From Terfezia claveryi (lineage: Eukaryota; Ascomycota; Pezizomycetes; Pezizales; Pezizaceae), in contig WHUX01000011.1 of NCBI GenBank assembly GCA_015179025.1, positions 496,001 through 560,000 on the forward strand: a DNA stretch of 64,000 bases, read 5' to 3'. Within the stretch, counting starts at the first letter, position 1; each line of letters opens with the position of its first letter. The position numbers and the translations under genes were made by a program. Below are positions 1-12,854 of this stretch, in pieces. The notes below the pieces were generated by a model that worked only from the letters and a program-made list of their open reading frames with translations, ran no database searches and had not been told where the DNA came from.

Positions 1-25
1 GAAACTACACATTACAACCGCAATC

Positions 26-1506
26 ATGGCTGACGAAGGGCTCAAGGATATCGAGGGGCAGCAGATTGAGTCTAACTATGACGAGACTGTTGACAACTTC
101 GATGCTATGGACTTGAAGCCTGAGCTTCTTCGTGGTATGTAGAAGTTTATTCAAGGACCTTTCTTTGTTCACCCCGCAGTGCCTTTAATGACAGCGGCTT
201 ATCAAATTCTCGACAGGTATCTATGCATATGGTTTCGAGAGGCCATCAGCCATTCAGGCTCGTGCCATTCTCCCCGTAATCAAGAGTAAGTAATTGTATG
301 GAAATATGCATTAGGGCAACTCTAACTTTATGTCCAGACAAAGACGTTATTGCCCAGGCGCAGTCTGGTACCGGCAAGACTGCCACTTTCTCCATCTCCG
401 TACTCCAGAAGATCGACCTGAGCGTCAAGCAGTGCCAGGCCCTCATTTTGGCCCCAACTCGTGAGTTGGCTCAGCAAATTCAGAAGGTCGTTGTTGCCAT
501 CGGTGACTTCATGAACGTTGAATGCCATGCCTGTATTGGTGGTACTGTTGTTAGGGACGACATGAAGATCCTCCAGGACGGTGTTCATGTCGTTGTTGGT
601 ACTCCAGGACGTGTCCACGATATGATCCAAAGGCGTGCCTTGAAGACCGACCACATTAAGATCTTCGTTCTTGATGAGGCTGATGAGATGTTGTCTGTGA
701 GTATATCGATCTTACTACCGTACTGGTAGATATTCTAACTCTATGGTCAGCGTGGTTTCACCGAGCAAATCTACGACATTTTTCAGCTTCTCCCACAATC
801 CACCCAGGTAGTCCTCTTGTCCGCCACCATGCCACAGGACGTGCTCGAGGTCACCACCAAGTTCATGAGGGACCCCGTTCGTATTTTGGTCAAGAAGGCC
901 GAGCTTACCCTCGAAGGTATCAAGCAATTTTACATTGCTGTTGAAAAGGAAGAGTGGAAGCTCGACACTCTCTCTGACCTTTACGAGACCGTCACCATTA
1001 CCCAGGCAGTCATATTCTGCAACACCCGCAGAAAGGTCGACTGGCTCACCGAGAAACTCACTGCTCGTGACTTCACTGTTTCCGCCATGCACGGTGACAT
1101 GGACCAAAACCAGCGTGATCTCATTATGAAGGAGTTCCGATCCGGATCTTCTCGTGTGTTGATAGCCACTGACTTGCTCGCTCGTGGTATCGATGTCCAG
1201 CAAGTTTCTTTGGTCATCAACTACGACCTTCCAGCCAACAGGGAAAACTACATCCACAGGATTGGTCGTGGTGGTCGTTTCGGACGTAAGGGTGTTGCTA
1301 TCAACTTCGTTACTGCTGTATGTTCTTGGTTCCAGTATCTACCAGTTTCTGGACTAACACAGTGTTAGGATGATGTCCGAATGATGCGTGAGATTGAACA
1401 GTTTTATTCTACCCAGATCGAGGAGATGCCAATGTTCGTACCTTCTACCCTGCAATCTTGCTGGCATACTAACATGGGATTCAGGAACGTTGCCGACCTT
1501 ATTTGA
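26..1506 (+). CDS. TIF1: ATP-dependent RNA helicase eIF4A
   Basis: Translation initiation factor 4A, the DEAD-box helicase that unwinds mRNA 5' leaders in the cytoplasm as part of eIF4F. Six exons: 26-134, 217-285, 338-696, 751-1317, 1369-1433, 1485-1506; the sum is 1191 nt, giving 396 residues, the normal family length. Motifs run in order: Q motif (GFERPSAIQ), motif I AQSGTGKT, Ia PTRELAQQ, Ib TPGR, II DEAD (about residue 171), [30 protein letters not shown]. The C-terminus ends in the eIF4A-typical NVADLI, encoded by a tiny 22-nt last exon. The start ATG at 26 gives an acidic N-terminus normal for the family. The gene is complete although it lies at the window edge. Symbol follows yeast usage. 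Confidence 0.97.
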
Positions 1507-2314
1507 ACACTTTTTGTCAAATACCTTATAGCTTAGTATATCCAGAACACCACTGAGATATATTTGGCTTACCGGGAGTAGATTTGGAGGTTGTTTTTTG
1601 TATCATTTGCTTGTCGGTTATCTTTCCTGTGTGGGCTTTTCATTGGTCTAGTTTCTGTTATCTCGCTTGGGTTTCTCGGGTCGTTTTAGTTACGAAAAAG
1701 TCACGATCTGAACACGAATTGGGGCAAAAGTTTGTGCAAATCACAGGAGGACTACCAGCTTGTATCCTCCTTCCTATTTCCTGCGGTTTGTTTCCCATTT
1801 TCGTTTTTGGGCAACGATGGCTGGCGACGGTGAATTTATTACGATATTCATGAGAGTGATGTCTTCTGCTACTTATCTTTTCTCGCATTCTCACATCTTG
1901 CATCTTATACTGTATGGCATTGTGCACTCGAATCCTTTCTTCGCGTGCTTGATCGATATATCTCTGAGGGAAAGGACAGTAATTTGTGTGGGCTTGTGGA
2001 CGTCCTTTCGGTCTTGTTTGGAGGGCAGGAGCATATTGCGCCGTGTCTATGATGCGCGGGGTGAGGTTGTGAGATCGTTCCGTAGATTTGTTGTTGTATT
2101 TAGACTCTTGGTATTAAATATAGTCCTCCGTTCAGGTGGGGTTGGCTCGTGCGAACTTGGTACCCTGCAGTGACGCCAACCGACATCACGTCCACTCTGC
2201 ACTGTACGCTCTTCAAGCTGTTCACCCTTGTCGCCTGTCCCAACCCGTATGCAGTGCGAATTCGTATCCAATACCTCTTCACGATAATTGGCGACGTAAC
2301 GGTTCAGTTTTGAG
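1507..2314. other. eIF4A-ORC3 intergenic region
   Basis: About 0.8 kb holding the eIF4A 3' region and the ORC3 promoter. Open frames here on both strands have no recognisable protein character. I see no RNA gene or repeat. Confidence 0.6.
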
Positions 2315-4913
2315 ATGTCCACCGCACTTCAGGAGAATCAGGGCACGGATTACGATCCTCAGGAGCATCTTGTTGGTTCACATGGACCAATTCGCCTATT
2401 AGAATGCTGGCTAACTTGACATTCTAGGGATGCTACATCTTCACACCCCCAAATGCCTCCAGCGAGGCCCAGAGACCCCTAAAACGGCGACGAACATCTA
2501 CGAGTAAGGGCGTGAAGCAAAAGGGCAAAGCTACAGCAGCGATTACGACTGATAACTCACTGTACGAAGATGTCCCTGAGGGCGAACTGCTATTCCCGCA
2601 GTTGTTTGGTGGGAAGGAAAGCTCTGTGGCGGCGAAGAGGAGGTGGGAGAGCTACAATGAGCTATGGGAAGAGCAGGAAAAGAGGACGAATGTGCGTAAC
2701 GTCTGGTATTTGGAAAGATGGGATTTGGTGGCTAAGGCGAGTGGTTGTAGGAGATACTTGCGTCGGTGAACGAAAAGATGTTGGAGGAGGTCTCGGAGTT
2801 TGTCAAGAGAGCTATACCTGAGAGGTACCTGCTTCTCCTCACTTGCGCGAAGCCGGTCCTTAGATCTGACGGGAGTATAGTTATGATGGAAAGGTCCCTA
2901 CTGCTGTTATATTGGTGGGCCCAAATATCGCCTCTCACGGACTATTGTTCAACCAATTGGCAACTCGAATACAGGTAAATGAGCGAATTGGACCTGCAGT
3001 GGTATTATCATCGAAGGATGCAACGAACCTAAAGGGTGTTTTGAAGAAGTTGATCAAGGATGCGACACAGGAGGACCAGGGCTTAGACGATGAAGATACT
3101 GTAGTGACAAAGAAGACGCAGGGGGCCAAGCTGCTGAATTATGATCTGCAGATACTGCAGAATTGGTGTCAGAAGCCAGCCCATGAGGGGTTGAAGGTGA
3201 CTATAGCAATCCAGGATACAGAGGCTTTTGATAGTAACATTTTGTCTGATTTGGTATCTTTGATGAGGTATGACTTGTTAATGGCCCCTGGCAGTACTCA
3301 AGAGGTATACTTATAGGGAAAGGTAGTGCGTATCTTAACCGAATACCCTTCACTCTCCTTCTAGGTGTGGCCACCTCAATAGAGATATTCCACGAAAAGG
3401 TCCCAAAGTCAATCATACGCCTGATGCGAGGAGAGAAATTTGACGTAGAAAGGGCAGAGGAATGTCTGGCTAGGATATTCGATGACGCAACAATTGGGGC
3501 AAAAAGTATGTTGAGATTAGGGCCGTCATTGAGTGACTTCCTTTTTAGAAGACAGAAGAACCATACGCAGAGTATACAGGCATTTGTGGCTGCGCTGAAA
3601 TATGCCTACATGTCCCATTTTTACGCAAATCCACTTAGTATATTTTTGGCTTTTGTGGATGATCTTGATGGACTTGACGAGGCGTTGAAACCGGAGTATC
3701 TTGAGGCTGTGAGAAATCTCCCGTCGTTTCGGAGGTGAGTGGTATTGCGTTTTCAAACCCTTTCTCATTTGTTTATGATACATATACTGATGAATCATGT
3801 GAAGACGTGTTGAATCCCTCCTTGAAGAGAAAAATACCAAATCAGTCCGTCTTCTTCTTGACGACGATGCCCACCTCCACGATGTTATCAAAGCATCTAT
3901 CTCCCTCTGCCGGAATTATACCAAGTGCCTCGCACAAGCACTCGAAGTCCTTGAGATTGCCCGGAGCTTTATGGTCAACCAGAACAACAAACTCCCCCGA
4001 CATGAATTATACCCAAAGGCCCTGTTGGGAGAACTTAACGGGAGCCCGGTCATTAGGGAGTTATTACTTGCAATGAAGAAAATGAATTCTACGAAACTTG
4101 TAGCGCTGATAGATAAAGTCATCGCGATTATAACTGATGAGACAGATAGATCATTACAAAAGGCCTTGGTTCCTTTAAGAGAGAGAATTGCAGCATTGAT
4201 TAAGGAGAGCCAGAAGAAAAACCTCAATAGCGAGTTTGATCTTTCAGTGTCGGATACTCTCCGGGCAACGGTCGTGAGCAAAAGGGTGCAGTTGAGTGAG
4301 AAGAAGAGCACGTTGACGAAGGAAGAGGAGGAGTATTCGAAGTGTGTCAAGGAGGTACATGATATTATCGAGAAATACTTCTCTGAGAATATGAAGGGGC
4401 TGGAAGGGTTATTGTTGCATGAGGTATTTTTTTACGATCTCCTCTCCCCGCATAGAGATGTAAGCCCCCTCCCCCAACTTCCCTAGGTAACACCGTATAA
4501 TTTACCCTGAACTTTCTTCCACTTAGGTCTTTGCCCCCCGTTCCCGCTATGCCATCGAGCGCGCGCTCTCCCGCCCACAAGACTACCTCGGGTGCGCATG
4601 CTGCTCCGACTCATCCGAATACGGCAATAACTCCTCCGATAACCCCATCATGCCTACCATGCCCGTCGCGAGCATCCTGTACAAACTCTACCTCGAATCA
4701 GGTCCTTTGATCAATACATTCGATCTCTGGAGCGCGTTCTACTCCATTGTTGGAGATGGTGAAGGTGGGGATGCAGGGGAGGGTGGAGTCGATAGGGCTA
4801 CGGGACAGGTGTTGTTTTATAGAGGGTTAGCAGAGTTGAGGGCGCTGGGCTTCGTGAGGGCGAGTAAGAAGAAGACAGATCATTTGGCGAAGTTGGCTTG
4901 GAAGGGGCTGTAA
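2315..4913 (+). CDS. ORC3: Origin recognition complex subunit 3
   Basis: Subunit of the six-protein origin recognition complex that binds replication origins and loads MCM2-7 in the nucleus. Seven exons by splice signals and frame: 2315-2371, 2428-2691, 2751-2824, 2881-3267, 3327-3734, 3805-4459, 4527-4913; total 2232 nt, 743 residues, within the usual range. Recognisable ORC3 blocks are the N-terminal GCYIFTPP segment followed by basic KRRR, the core ILVGPNIASHGLLF, the LLLGVATSIEIFHEKVP strand, and the C-terminal winged-helix part ending near FDLWSAFYSIVG and FYRGLAELRALGFV. Subunit 3 has an AAA-like fold without a working Walker site, and none is seen here. The first intron (2372-2427) has the less usual donor GTTGGT, so the N-terminal 19 codons are slightly less certain than the rest. 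Confidence 0.93.
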
Positions 4914-5028
4914 ATGTAGGTGGCCTTGTTTGAATAAGTGGTGTTTATGTTGGTTTTTATTGGGTATATCATGATATATGCCTTTAAAGCGAGGGGGATG
5001 ATTGTAGTAATACGGATGCTATGGCATG

Positions 5029-5176
5029 ATACAGCTAGGTGGCATAAAGTTTCGTACCCACCCCCCTGCATAAAGGGGCCCAAACGCTACATATTTGGGG
5101 ATTTTGTATGGGAAAATGATAAGATATTTGTTGCATGCTTATGCAGGGTACGAACCTTTTTGCCACCTAACTGTAT
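5029..5176. repeat. Fold-back MITE-like element, 148 bp
   Basis: Two inverted arms of about 32 bp, with a few mismatches, start with ATACAGYTAGGTGGCA and enclose a centre of about 80 bp. The dinucleotide TA sits at both outer ends, as expected of a TA-targeting element of the Tc1/mariner type. It has no coding capacity. It occupies the middle of the 4914-5426 gap between the convergent ORC3 and RTC4-like genes; nothing else is seen in that gap. Confidence 0.6.
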
Positions 5177-5426
5177 ATAATATATAAAAGTACAAGCAAG
5201 ATCCAGGGAGGAAATTTTCACCTAACTGCATAATACAAAAACATCAACATTCATCGGACCAATTTGTAACAAGCCCGCCCAAGATAACAAAAAAATATCG
5301 GTAACAAGTCCCCTAGCAAATGCAGCATAGCAAACTCTGGTATCTCCCCTAATCCCATCTCAGCTCAACAAAAACAAGGAAGAAAATTCAGCAAAATCAA
5401 AACATACTCCATACATATCAAGCGCG

Positions 5427-8100
5427 TTACAACGTAACCCACTTTCCTCCCTCCTCCTCCTCATCATCAAAGTAATCACCGCAACCCCCCCCTTCATCCT
5501 CATCATTGATCAACTCACCAAATTCCACCGTCTCCTTCACCACCTTCCTCGCCTTCGCCTCTCCACACTTCAAATCATCCATAACCAACCTCACGCCCAA
5601 TTCCGGCACAAGCACACTTTGCACAAACGCACTCACACCCCCACCGGCAATAAGCCGATCAGTACTCCCCACCTCCCTAATCCTATTTGCCATCTTCTTC
5701 ATAATAGCAGTAAGCATGACATGTGCACCCCTAGGCCCGTAGTAGCCAGGCGTATGGCTCTGCCAGTCTGTATCCATTAACTTCCGCTTTCCCTTTCCCT
5801 TGCCAAGGGTAGCTAAGTCCTGCCCCGCAGCATCCCTGTATGTCGAGGAGCGCTTCTGCTCTAAGATCTCAGTGAGGTGTGGGATATGTGCATCGATGCG
5901 GCGGGGGAGATGGCGCCAATCAATATCTGTAGCGGGGTATTCCCTATCTTTACAGATTTCCTCGGCAGCGTGGCGTTTATGCCGGCGGCAGCGGTCGAGT
6001 TGGATACGCATGTTATGAGATGAGACTTCAGGCTCTAGAAGGAGGAAAGAATCGGGGAAACAGTCGTTGCAAATGGGGCAGATGTTGGGGTCGGAAATGA
6101 TGGAGAGGGTGGAAGGTTCGTCCAGGCCATCGTCAAGGACATGGGGAACTGGTGAGCTGGCGACGGTGGAGAGTGTGGACCCGTCAGAATCGGAGAGATA
6201 TTTTACTGATTTAGTTTTGCGTTTTTCTGAAGAATGGGGGTGTTAGAATCCTTGGGCAAGGTGCAGGATGGTGGGAGGGGAGGTGTCTTACTGAAGGGGG
6301 TTGTAAGGTCGACCTGTGCTACCAAACCCGTAGCTTTGATAGTTTCATCGGCGAATCTGGGGTTCTCCAGGTGATCAGGGCCTTAATTTTGCGGGTTAGA
6401 TAAGATGTAGTATGTGGAGATATGAGATTTGGATGTACTTACTGGTGCCATATTCGTTGAAAGGGTTTTTGAACTCATCCTTGAGTAAGAGATCTGCGTC
6501 CTTATTCGGCTTTTTGGATTGGGGAGCTAAATATCAAATACTTTGAGCACAAAGTATTCCAGATATTGACTCCAGATAACACTCACCAGGTGTACTCAAG
6601 TTCACATAGGAAACCGGTTCGATAAATTTCGGCTCTTGGAATACAGATTCTTCCATCATGTCAGTACATCGTGATCCAATGACCCAATTGGGGCTCCCGC
6701 ATGGTAAGTACACACCTTCCACCGCCATTTTTGCCTTTGTCCTCGGTGGTGGTTTAGTCTCCGGTTTTGATCCTGTGCAAGAATAAGCATCTCTATCCAT
6801 CGAGGGTAACTCTCACTACCCTCTATCCTTCCCCATCCCCAACATAAACCACAGAACGGGACAAGAACATACGTCCATTCAGGAACTTGTAGATGTCCTT
6901 CTTCTTTTCCTTTGCAGACTTATACACCTGTACAGGCTTCCGCTGAGTAGATTTAAGTGGCATTGGCATAGCCCAGTACAACTCATCTTCCTTCTCACAG
7001 TCCATATCATCCACAACCTGAGGGTCTGCCTTGTCGCTTCCATTTTGACTGCCCTTGCTACTTGTTGATTCACCTCTCGTGCTCCTTTCCGAAGAGATCT
7101 CCTTTTCCTGGATCTTGTACTTTTCATTCGTTTTTCGTTCTCTCCATTTTCCAAGTACGGAAACAGGTTCTGTTTGCCCATCCTTTTCGGCTGTCTTGCC
7201 ATTCTCCACGGCTGTTGCAGCCGCTGCCGCTGCCGCTGCCGCTGACCTTGAGCTCCTCGTAGATCTTCCTAGACCAGCTGTATCTTTCGCTGGCACCGCT
7301 TTACCCTTTGCCAGAACCTTGCTCATTGTTGTTGTCGTTATTGTTGATTTCCTAACTGGCTTGTCTGCGATGCTCGCAACCTTAAAGCCAAGATCTGATC
7401 CGTCTGAGTCTAGTGATTCCATGTCTGAAGCAAGATCCCTTAAAAGTTCCTTCTGCCATTCATCTGGAGCTCTACTACTCTTCTTCCCAGCCTTTTCCGC
7501 CGTCTCTCCGTCCGTATCAGACGCTACGTGGAAGTAGCCCTTCTCATCAACTTTCCCCTTCGTACACTTCTTCACCACCTTCGCCTTCTCCTCCACGACC
7601 GGCTTCAGCGATGCCGCAGCCACATTCCTCCCGGACCTCCTCTGAACAGTCACCTGGACAGCTACTTTCCTCAGTTTCCCTTTCTCTGCCTTCCCTTCCT
7701 CCACCACCACCACCTCCTCCTCCTCCCCCTCCCCCTCCTCATCCTTCTTCTTCTGATTCTTATCCCGCATCTTCTTCGCCCCCAGCCCAATGCTCCCCTG
7801 CCTGCCCACTACCGTCGTAGATGATGTTGAATTCGACGTCGGAGTCGGACTCCTCCTCGCTGCCCGCTTCGCCAAATTCGTCTCGCTCCTCAACCCATTC
7901 CCCAACCCCACGCCCCTCCTCAGCCCATTCGCGACTCCCGGTGGATGATCCATAGCTAGCTGATCCGGGCTCATATCCACCTCTGGTACTGGCGTCGACG
8001 TTTTTGATTTCGCTGTTGTAGGTATCGATTTGAGAAGAGGCTGCACCTTTGTATTCTTACTCAGGCCTGTGCGTACGGAAGGTTTGGTATGTGGCCCCAT
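5427..8100 (-). CDS. RTC4: RTC4-like domain protein
   Basis: Homologue of yeast Restriction of telomere capping protein 4; the molecular function is poorly known. Five exons on the minus strand: 6873-8100, 6587-6772, 6443-6526, 6292-6381, 5427-6226; 2388 nt, 795 residues. The first about 410 residues (exon 1) are low-complexity, rich in Lys, Ser, Ala and Glu, with runs of Glu and an alanine run, so probably disordered. The conserved part is in the last exon: a short Cys cluster CPICNDC (about residues 579-585), then the RTC4-type helical domain with DIDWRHLPRRI and YYGPRGAHVM, and an acidic tail. It is much longer than yeast RTC4 because of the disordered N-terminus. It lies downstream of KRE33 on the same strand, 617 bp away. 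The family call rests on recognition of the C-terminal domain, without a search. Confidence 0.8.
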
Positions 8101-8173
8101 AAGTTTGCTTGATAAGATTATAGGAGCCGGGTAAATGTTATCGGTTCTTCAGCTGAGATTGTGGTTGTTGGTT

Positions 8174-8337
8174 ACCCGGGAAAACTGGTGAATAAGACTC
8201 CTTGTCTGTCTCTTTGCTCTTTCCTTTTTGTGGTAGGAGCGTTACCTACTAGTTGTGGGCAGATTAGCGTCCTTGACTCGAATTTTGACTTATTCTAGAG
8301 TTATGATTCAGATGAGTCTTATTCACCGTTTTCCCGT
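8174..8337. repeat. Inverted repeat upstream of RTC4-like gene
   Basis: Arms 8174-8200 and about 8313-8337 share GAGTCTTATTCACC followed by a GTTTTCCCG block, in opposite orientation and with a one-base difference, around a loop of about 110 bp. It could be a small fold-back element or a relic of one, and it lies in the 8101-8717 gap within 240 bp of the RTC4-like start. A single ACGCGT hexamer lies nearby at 8350-8355. Nothing else is seen in this gap. Confidence 0.45.
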
Positions 8338-8717
8338 AGAACAATTCTGGGGCGGGAGACGCGTTATCACATCACACTACACGACGGGAAATCAATCAGC
8401 ACCAACCAGGAACAATGCAGGAAAATATAGATACAATATATTACTAATAGACTTCAATTGGAATGTATTCAATCGGAATCCCGCCCGGTAGATTGTTAAT
8501 TGCAGTTGCAATCAGTTTTCTACAGTTATGCAAGCTCAAATGCCTTACATCGTGTTCTGGCAGGACTTACTTGAAACACAAATCAGTTTGTTCACATCAT
8601 TAGTACTTTTGATAAAATCTCAAAGCTATAGCTAATATACAATCGCTACGATATCACACCCTCTATACCCTTGCGCCTCACCTATACACCTCAGAAGACT
8701 CCCACTTTAATCCTTAG

Positions 8718-11700
8718 CTACCGCTTTCCCTTCTTCCCCTTCATCCCTTTTCCCTCAAACGCCCCTATCTCTTGCTCATAAATCTCTGAGGCCGTCGCCT
8801 TCCTCTTCTTATCATTCTTGGCCTTCACACTAACCGTCGTGACTTTCCCTCCCTTCTTCTCCACCAGCTTTTCCGCCTCCTCCCAATCCCCCGCATCCGG
8901 AATCGCAAATTTCGACAAATCCATTGAGTTTATCAACTCTTTCTGCTTCTCCCTAAAGGCGGCCATGACTTCCCTTCCACCTTCATCAAGGTCCTCAGCT
9001 AGAGACTGCTCTAATGGTTTAAATCTATCTTCCTCCCCATCCTCAGTAGCTGTAATCATTTTCCGCTTCCCTGCGTCTTCTGCGGGGAGAGTTGCGGCAA
9101 TGGATTCAGAGAGGAGACCGTGGAAGTAGTTCGCAACTTTGCGGATGATCTTGATGAACATAGCGAGGACTTGCTGATTGGGTAAGTTAAGTTCCCTCTC
9201 AAGGTCATCTATAGACTTCCGTTGCAGGCCAATTGCCATGATGATAGCCTGCTGGACCGGAGACAGGGTGACTGTATCACGAAGAGCGCCAGAGAAGTAT
9301 AGTTGAGCAATCAGCGGGATCATGTCAACGATCACATGGTAGTCAAGCATGTTATTCGCATACGATTCCAAACGCTTGAGGTCGAACGGCGACAGAAGTG
9401 CATCAAGCTGAGCTTTATCAAGGGCTTTGACGGGGCCAGTAGGATTTAACTTCGCACCCATCTGCGCTGACTCCACTATCATCAACCCCAAAGTAGAAGA
9501 AAAGTCCCTGAAGCTATACGATAGTAGCTGCAAAAATCTTTTATGGAAGTCCTTTGCAAAGGCACCAAGCCATGCATTCCCCTTACCCTCAATTGGGCGG
9601 ACCATTACACATGAATGTTCTCCAGTCAGTTCAGTGGCTGTCTGTCGAAGGTACACGGGGACAAAGCCCTCTCGTTTCCAGAACTTGTGAAGGTTGGCTG
9701 TGAGACCATATGACACACCAATGTAATCTAATGCGTCTGGGCGTTTCTCCGACATCCGTAGAAGAAGTGGAGGTAGAGTTTTCGGATCGCGGACCTTGAT
9801 ATTATCGGTCTGGAGAGTAGCAGACTCCAGTTCTGCGTCCGAAACACGAACCATGTTTTCTTCTATGTACTTTGGGTTCTCATCAAGGGATGCGAACTTT
9901 CCTTCATAGAAGTTGATGAGGCATTGGAGAGCTCTCTTGCCGTAACCCATCTACAAATTGATTAGTCACGCGAACTGATATGTGCAAATCTTGCGACCTA
10001 CCCTCATATAATCTGGGTTTGTAGCAATCCTCACCACCCTTGCTCCAGACAGACCCGCAAATTCTTCATCCTGGAATTGCTGTGATACAAGCCATGGAAT
10101 CAAGTCACCTCCCTCCCTCTTGCCCCTACTCAGAGCATTCATCACACTTTGCCTGGAGATTTGCCCTTCCATTGCCACTTGTATAACTACCAGAGGATCT
10201 GGAAGTTGTTTGTTCCCCTCCTCCGTTGGCGGTAGAAGCACGAAAAGTTGATGCGCGGGAGCATCAGACATAAGTTGTAAATCATTTGGTGAGTTTTTGT
10301 AATGACTAGCGACATACAGCGCCATCATCTTCTGCAGGAACCTCTCTGAAACTGGATGATACGAGAAAAGTGTGTCCCTATTTACCGCATATAGGTCACA
10401 TTTCGCAGGGTCCGGTGTTCCATTGACCCCCACTCGGTTGCTCGGTAAAGTAGCATCTAGACATAACAGTTTGTTGAGCCATGCCTCGACTGGATCACCT
10501 GGAGCATAACGAATTGGCTCAGACAAGGTAGTCTCCCTCAATGCCCGCCCTCCATACGCTACACCCTCGGCCTTCGTAGCCTTCCCAGATCGGTCGGTGG
10601 TTTCTCCTACCGTAGGATTCATTGCTCCGCTTGACTGCTCTCGCAGCTGTTGGATAAGCTTGAGAGATAGTGATCGTCCAGTCCCCTCATAGCCGTTAAT
10701 TGTAGATGCCATAAATACCAGGTAAGGACCAAGTAGCTTCCTCACCAAAGGAAGGGGGATGGCTGCAGCCTCATCGATGACCACCAATTCTGCCTGTCCA
10801 AGAACATGAGCATCCTGAGGCTGGATATACTGAATCGTCTGTCGATGCTGCCTATGGATGTTCACCCGCACAATTGCCTTGTTGAACGCTGGGTTGGTCG
10901 ATTGAATGATATCATAATCTAGGTGGTCGCTGTAATTCAAAACATCAAATCCTTTAAATATAAACTCAAACAGCGTCTTCAAGTTCTCCGGGCTAGGCGA
11001 GGTAATAAAGATATTCGAATATCCATGTGCAACAGCCGCAGCAATAGCAATGCCCAACGCAGCAGATTTTCCACGACCACGACCAGCCGTCAGGGTAACC
11101 GTACTTCGAAGTGTCTTCTCCGCTATGGCATCAATAAATTCCATGACTGCCTTTGCCTGGTCCACGGTTTTGGTAAGGTTAACCAATGACCCCGTTGGTT
11201 GTGTATCCGCAAGACTCTCTTTTATTCCTACCAACTGTACTCCACGTTTTACCTTTTCGGAATCCCCGCTGCTGTTAGGAGGGAGTTCTTTGATCGACTT
11301 TCCTCCGGATATTGGTAGGACGTTCAACTCATCGTCAATGACCAGGCAGTTCGCGCAATCTGCAAGTGATAAAATAAATCGCTCATTGAATCTTGCAACA
11401 ACGTCACCGTGGGCCTCTGTTCGGTATCTCGAGTGGACATCCTAATCCCAAAACTATAAGCCACATACAATACCATACATCGCCTGCGCAAACTCACCAT
11501 AGCCATGGTATACAACTGCTTCAAGCTCGTCATAGTCTTGAGGAGCAGCACAACCAACCCTCCACCTTCGACTGTCTCAACCGTTCTAGCCAACAGATTT
11601 GGCGTTAAGGCCTCGAAATCCTGCAGAACACACATCCCGTATGTGTTTCCGAGAATCTTCTCCGTTTCCTTGTAGTATACATATCGAATGTTCGTCAAGC

Positions 11701-12214
11701 TGATGAAAAGCTCAAAGGGGTCCTCCGTGTTGGCCTCGCGAATCCCCCGCTTCACCTCTTTTTTAATCTTCGCCTCTCGCTTCTGCCGATGACTACCCCC
11801 CCCCCCCCCTTTGAATTAGCAGGCACCCACGAAGGAATCATACATGGCTCCTTACCTTGTAAACCCTAGAAGCTTGTGTTTATATGCCCATAGCACGCTC
11901 TTATTCTGCTTTGCATCGCAATTGCCTAGAATGTAGTGCAAGTGGAGAATCACATCCTTCCCTCGATCTCCCACGACCACAAAAAAGCTTCTTTTCTTCT
12001 CCTATTTCGGGGCCGTGTGTCAGTGAGCCTATCTCCGCTCCTCACCGTCTTCGACCATTGACTATGTCCCCATGAAAACGATTTCCGACGAACCTGTACA
12101 CCATTTCGAATGAGCGCCGGAATCCGGGAGTCGCTATTTCAGAGCTTATTAGCACACTGTCGTATTATTTCTCAAGGCGTAATAGGCGTTTTCTCACATC
12201 TTCTTCTTAACCAT
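8718..12214 (-). CDS. KRE33: RNA cytidine acetyltransferase (KRE33/NAT10)
   Basis: ATP- and acetyl-CoA-dependent enzyme that makes N4-acetylcytidine in 18S rRNA and some tRNAs; nucleolar and needed for small-subunit assembly. Six exons: 12198-12214, 12094-12133, 11856-12001, 11498-11792, 10002-11441, 8718-9950; 3171 nt, 1056 residues, the usual length. The very short first exon (17 nt) encodes MVKKK and joins to the conserved IDSRIPALIRNGVQ. Further landmarks are FFVVVGDRGKD, the RecD-like helicase Walker A GRGRGKSA (about residues 285-292), the DEAAAIPLP Walker B, and the GNAT acetyl-CoA loop RMGYGKRAL, which is split by the last intron. A Lys-rich tail ends the protein. Intron 3 (11793-11855) contains a run of about 14 C on the plus strand. 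Confidence 0.96.
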
Positions 12215-12854
12215 CTTGCGCTCGTGTTTTGGGTAGTCTCGTAGAATTTTTTCGTAAGCTGCTGCTCGCTGGGACTGGTTGTAAATCTTGGCAGCTCGGC
12301 TCTCAAGCTTTACTTTTTGTAGCCTGGCGCAACCTTAAAAGGCCCAGACTATAGATTTCTACATAAAATTCATCCCGGATAAACACATCAGTGGCTGCGA
12401 GCAGATGATTACACACTGCACCAGCCCCCTTGGATGGGCTATCATTCAACTACAGATCCCTCCATGAAAGTACAACTGACAGGAAAACATTGAGTCTATT
12501 CTGATATTTAAAACCCATTTATGCAAACCAACATTCGGCCAAGCTTTCTCCAGATCACCAATAAATTATAGAACAAACAGCAGAGAAGAAGGGCAAGAAT
12601 GCATAACTAAGGAACCAACGAAGCGAGAGAAGAAATCAAGAATCCCAATAACCCAGAAGGCAAAACGAATATCCATCCCACCGCCATCTATAATCTAAAG
12701 AACATTGGTGTAAACGAATGAGAAAGAAACATCTAACCCGAGTAACTGATCCCTTCAGTCCTGGCCAGTGCAGTGATATACCCATAGAATTCTAAGATTT
12801 CATCATAAGGAAGAGTGTCTGGTGTTTCACGCCATAGCTCACAAGGGAGTGGCC
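12215..12854. other. KRE33 promoter region
   Basis: A 640-bp gap between KRE33 and the end of MDM38. On the minus strand, about 42 codons directly upstream of the KRE33 ATG are open in the same frame and read like protein (KIYNQSQRAAAYEKILRDYP) but have no ATG and are preceded by a stop. This could be an unrecognised upstream exon or a coincidence in the leader. No RNA gene is seen. Confidence 0.5.

Noticed and set aside
7055..7820. Plus-strand open frames opposite the RTC4-like exon 1
   Set aside because: Shadow of the Lys/Glu/Ser-rich minus-strand coding sequence.
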